A DNA stretch of 64,000 nt from WTFY01 sp026713925 (GTDB taxonomy: Bacteria > Pseudomonadota > Gammaproteobacteria > UBA4575). Positions 62,508-64,000 of the stretch are shown here, piece by piece. Every line of letters begins with the position of its first letter. The stretch's first letter is position 1. The position numbers were made by a program, and so were the translations under genes. The stretch lies in contig OY759361.1 of NCBI GenBank assembly GCA_963662355.1, positions 930,001-994,000 on the forward strand, given 5' to 3'. The notes beneath the pieces were generated by a model. That model did no database searches and was not told the origin of the DNA. It worked only from the letters and a program-made list of their open reading frames with translations.

Positions 62508-62533
62508 CAGGCATGCGTGACACCGCATGTCTG
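62508..62533. terminator. Ten-pair hairpin between convergent trpE and methyltransferase genes
   Basis: CAGGCATGCG (62508-62517), loop TGACAC, CGCATGTCTG (62524-62533). It pairs over ten positions with one G-T. It lies 34 bases past the trpE stop and about 35 bases past the stop of the opposing gene. No T run adjoins it. A second hairpin ACCAG...CTGGT follows at 62546. It is a candidate bidirectional terminator. Confidence 0.45.
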
Positions 62534-62567
62534 AAAGAATTTAATACCAGCTGGATACCTGGTGTGC

Positions 62568-63398
62568 TTAAGGCTTGCGCCCCATTGCTTCACCCCAGCC
62601 AATTGCGGCACATGCACCCGGCTCATCCTTCCATTGGTCCAGCAATGTGTGCCAGCGCTCAACCTGCTCTTGACTTGCCAGGCTACCTTTCGTGAGAGCC
62701 GCGACTGTTTGAGTAGAGAAGAACCAGTCACTGGCAAACGCGTGATAAAATTCGATATCTTCGGCAGTAGAATAGAGTTCGAATGAAGCGCTAGCCTCGA
62801 TATCCTGAAAGCCGGCTTCGACCAGCACACGCTTGAGTTCCTTCCCCATCTCAGGGTGGCCTCCATTAAGCTGAATGAGTTTCCTGAAGGTCTCCCAGGC
62901 ACCACCCAGGTCTTCAGGTTCAGGTTCGAGAAAGGATGAAGCCCCGATCATCTCGCGGCTGGAGATCCGTCCACCAGGCTTCAGTACACGCTGTACCTCC
63001 TTCAGTACCGCCTGTGTATCCGGTACATGCATCAGCACTGCATGGCAGTGAGCGACATCGAAGTAGTCATCTTGATAAGGGAGACTAGCTATGTCCCCTT
63101 TCAGGAATACTGTATTGTCATGCCTGCCAGCCGATGCAGCGGTCTGGGCAATCTCGATCTGGGATCCTTCCATATCAATGCCGTGTAATTCACCGGGCTC
63201 AACAGCCTTGGCAAGGCCCATTGAAATTGTTCCGGGGCCACAGCCGAAGTCGAGAACGCGAAGCCCCGGCTCGAGATGCGGGAGGAGGTGTGCTGCACTG
63301 ATCTCAGCACTCCGACGGCGAAGCAGCTTCTGGAACTCTTCGCTGTATCCCATCGTGTATGTTTGTGTGAAAGTATCTGCAGGCTTATTTTCAGCCAC
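62568..63398 (-). CDS. Class I SAM-dependent methyltransferase (UbiE-like)
   Basis: A 276-residue small-molecule methyltransferase. The SAM-binding motif VLDFGCGPGTISMGLAK lies near 47 and is followed by GIDMEGSQIEIAQ, GDIASLPYQDDYFDVAHCHAVLMHV and VLKPGGRISSRE. The C-terminal third (about 180-276) is unlike UbiE and may set substrate specificity. The GTG at 63398 is chosen because AAGGAG lies six bases upstream; an ATG at 63434 is possible but lacks a ribosome site. It sits on the opposite strand between trpE and trpG, so it looks inserted into the tryptophan locus. Confidence 0.85.
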   Translation of the reverse strand: MAENKPADTFTQTYTMGYSEEFQKLLRRRSAEISAAHLLPHLEPGLRVLDFGCGPGTISMGLAKAVEPGELHGIDMEGSQIEIAQTAASAGRHDNTVFLKGDIASLPYQDDYFDVAHCHAVLMHVPDTQAVLKEVQRVLKPGGRISSREMIGASSFLEPEPEDLGGAWETFRKLIQLNGGHPEMGKELKRVLVEAGFQDIEASASFELYSTAEDIEFYHAFASDWFFSTQTVAALTKGSLASQEQVERWHTLLDQWKDEPGACAAIGWGEAMGRKP

Positions 63399-63958
63399 TG
63401 GTTGCTCCTTGTTCAATTTTAACAGCCCCGGCATTGTCCTGATGCTGCAACGGTTGTGCTGCACCACCCTGTAGTTTCAGAGATTGAATTGTGATTCATA
63501 CAATTACGGTGTCAAGTGAATCGCGTTATCGATGCTGGGCATGACAGCAAATGCAGAGATTCCTGTCGTTTTATGTACTCAAGGCGCTGTCTGTATGTGG
63601 AGCAGGGCAAAGCAGGCAGTGATCGGTTTTGGCAAGAATGCCTTGCTGCCATCCAAGTGGTATCATGCCCGCTTGACATGATGCCTGCTAGGTGAGGCCA
63701 TCCCTGAGGGTATGGTTGCAGGCCAGGTGTAGGTGGGTATCGGGCAAGGAGATACACCATATGAACAAGCCCTGCTTCACACAGAATTTCGTACTTCAAG
63801 GTTATGGAATTCCGGTTTCAGCGGGATCAGCGGCAAACTGCTTGGCAGCAATCTGGTGCATCAGGTTCGCAACTGTCGGCTGAATTAGCAGATGGGACTG
63901 TCGACACGGGTGTCAGGCAATAATCTTTGAAACTTGTAAGCTGGAGAGATTGTTTTCT
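63399..63958. other. Intergenic region before trpG
   Basis: This 560-base region separates the methyltransferase from trpG. It holds a 40-codon frame with a strong ribosome site (listed separately) and a 95-codon minus-strand frame (63512-63799) that I cannot confirm. A short inverted repeat GACAC-GG-GTGTC lies near 63903-63914. No tryptophan-rich leader peptide was found. Confidence 0.4.
63761..63883 (+). CDS. Possible 40-residue small protein
   Basis: The ATG at 63761 is preceded by AAGGAG at an eight-base spacing. It encodes MNKPCFTQNFVLQGYGI... ending at the TGA at 63881. The sequence has no transmembrane helix or known motif, one tryptophan and several cysteines. It could be a small protein, a leader peptide upstream of trpG, or chance. 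Evidence is only the ribosome site. Confidence 0.25.
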   Translation: MNKPCFTQNFVLQGYGIPVSAGSAANCLAAIWCIRFATVG

Positions 63959-64000
63959 ATGGTGCTGATGATCGACAATTATGACTCTTTTACCTACAAC
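63959..64000 (+). CDS. trpG: Anthranilate synthase component II (trpG/pabA), 5' end only
   Basis: The last 42 bases encode MVLMIDNYDSFTYN, the near-invariant start of the glutamine amidotransferase subunit TrpG/PabA. The gene runs off the window. GGAGAG lies about 10 bases upstream. With trpE nearby on the same strand, trpG is the likely name. A pabA or shared amphibolic role cannot be excluded. Confidence 0.85.
   Translation, partial: MVLMIDNYDSFTYN

Noticed and set aside
63512..63799. 95-codon minus-strand frame
   Set aside because: It contains scattered Cys and His but no recognised motif, and lacks a ribosome site; I could not support it as a gene.
1..64000. CRISPR arrays, rRNA and tRNA genes
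   Set aside because: No regularly spaced repeats, rRNA-like blocks or tRNA-like cloverleaf sequences were noticed in the intergenic regions, although a covariance search was not possible.

Overview
The window is a stretch of bacterial chromosome of moderate GC. Gene content and gene order point to an aerobic gammaproteobacterium. Diagnostic neighbourhoods are yggS-proC-yggT followed by metX-metW, and gshB-algH-ruvX-pyrR-pyrB-pyrC', where PyrC' is a metal-site-less dihydroorotase of the kind known from pseudomonads. Further ones are metK-ahcY, rpe-trpE and glnK-amtB. No rRNA, tRNA or CRISPR array was seen. I cannot name the genus.

Layout. (1) 0.2-8.6 kb, minus strand: an aerobic respiration block. 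It holds ctaB and a heme-copper cytochrome c oxidase operon with subunit II fused to two cytochrome c domains, subunit I, two successive subunit III proteins and subunit IV. Three exported accessory proteins follow: one with a predicted mature N-terminal histidine, a YtkA/FixH-like protein, and a diheme peroxidase-family protein. (2) 8.6-9.56 kb is non-coding; a beta-barrel outer membrane protein follows. (3) 10.6-18.8 kb: ppsR and ppsA diverge, then comes a mixed set (quinone oxidoreductase, cysQ, HAD nucleotidase, YkgJ, hspQ, TerB-like, HU-like). (4) 18.9-19.7 kb: a poly-Gly lipoprotein and the remnant of an IS1595-type transposase. (5) 19.7-33.0 kb: an unbroken minus-strand run for methionine, proline, pyrimidine, glutathione and SAM metabolism. 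(6) 33.1-34.15 kb: a redoxin and a cupin.

(7) 34.3-44.1 kb, plus strand, is the accessory segment and the most interesting part. A tripartite RND efflux system is followed by a palindrome-rich intergenic region, a Rieske non-heme iron oxygenase, and a protein joining an N-terminal GPP34 (GOLPH3-like, phosphoinositide-binding family) domain to a cytochrome P450. Two of these genes are broken as written: the RND pump by a one-base frameshift in a G run, and the P450 by an in-frame TGA just after the I-helix region. Either the island is decaying or the assembly has local errors. (8) 44.4 kb: a secreted stand-alone sensor-like domain.

(9) 45.2-52.1 kb: a central carbon cluster tkt-gap-pgk-pyk-fba (class I aldolase). 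With ppsA this covers the lower glycolytic/gluconeogenic trunk. (10) 52.3-54.0 kb: glnK-amtB. (11) 54.0-60.2 kb: bioD, purC, purE-purK, an AcuI/YhdH oxidoreductase, a fused SpmA/SpmB-like membrane protein and a small CopD-like membrane protein. (12) 60.3-64.0 kb: rpe-trpE, then a convergent methyltransferase and a long non-coding stretch, then the first 14 codons of trpG/pabA at the right edge.

Functions were assigned by reading motifs and overall family resemblance from memory; no database search was run.
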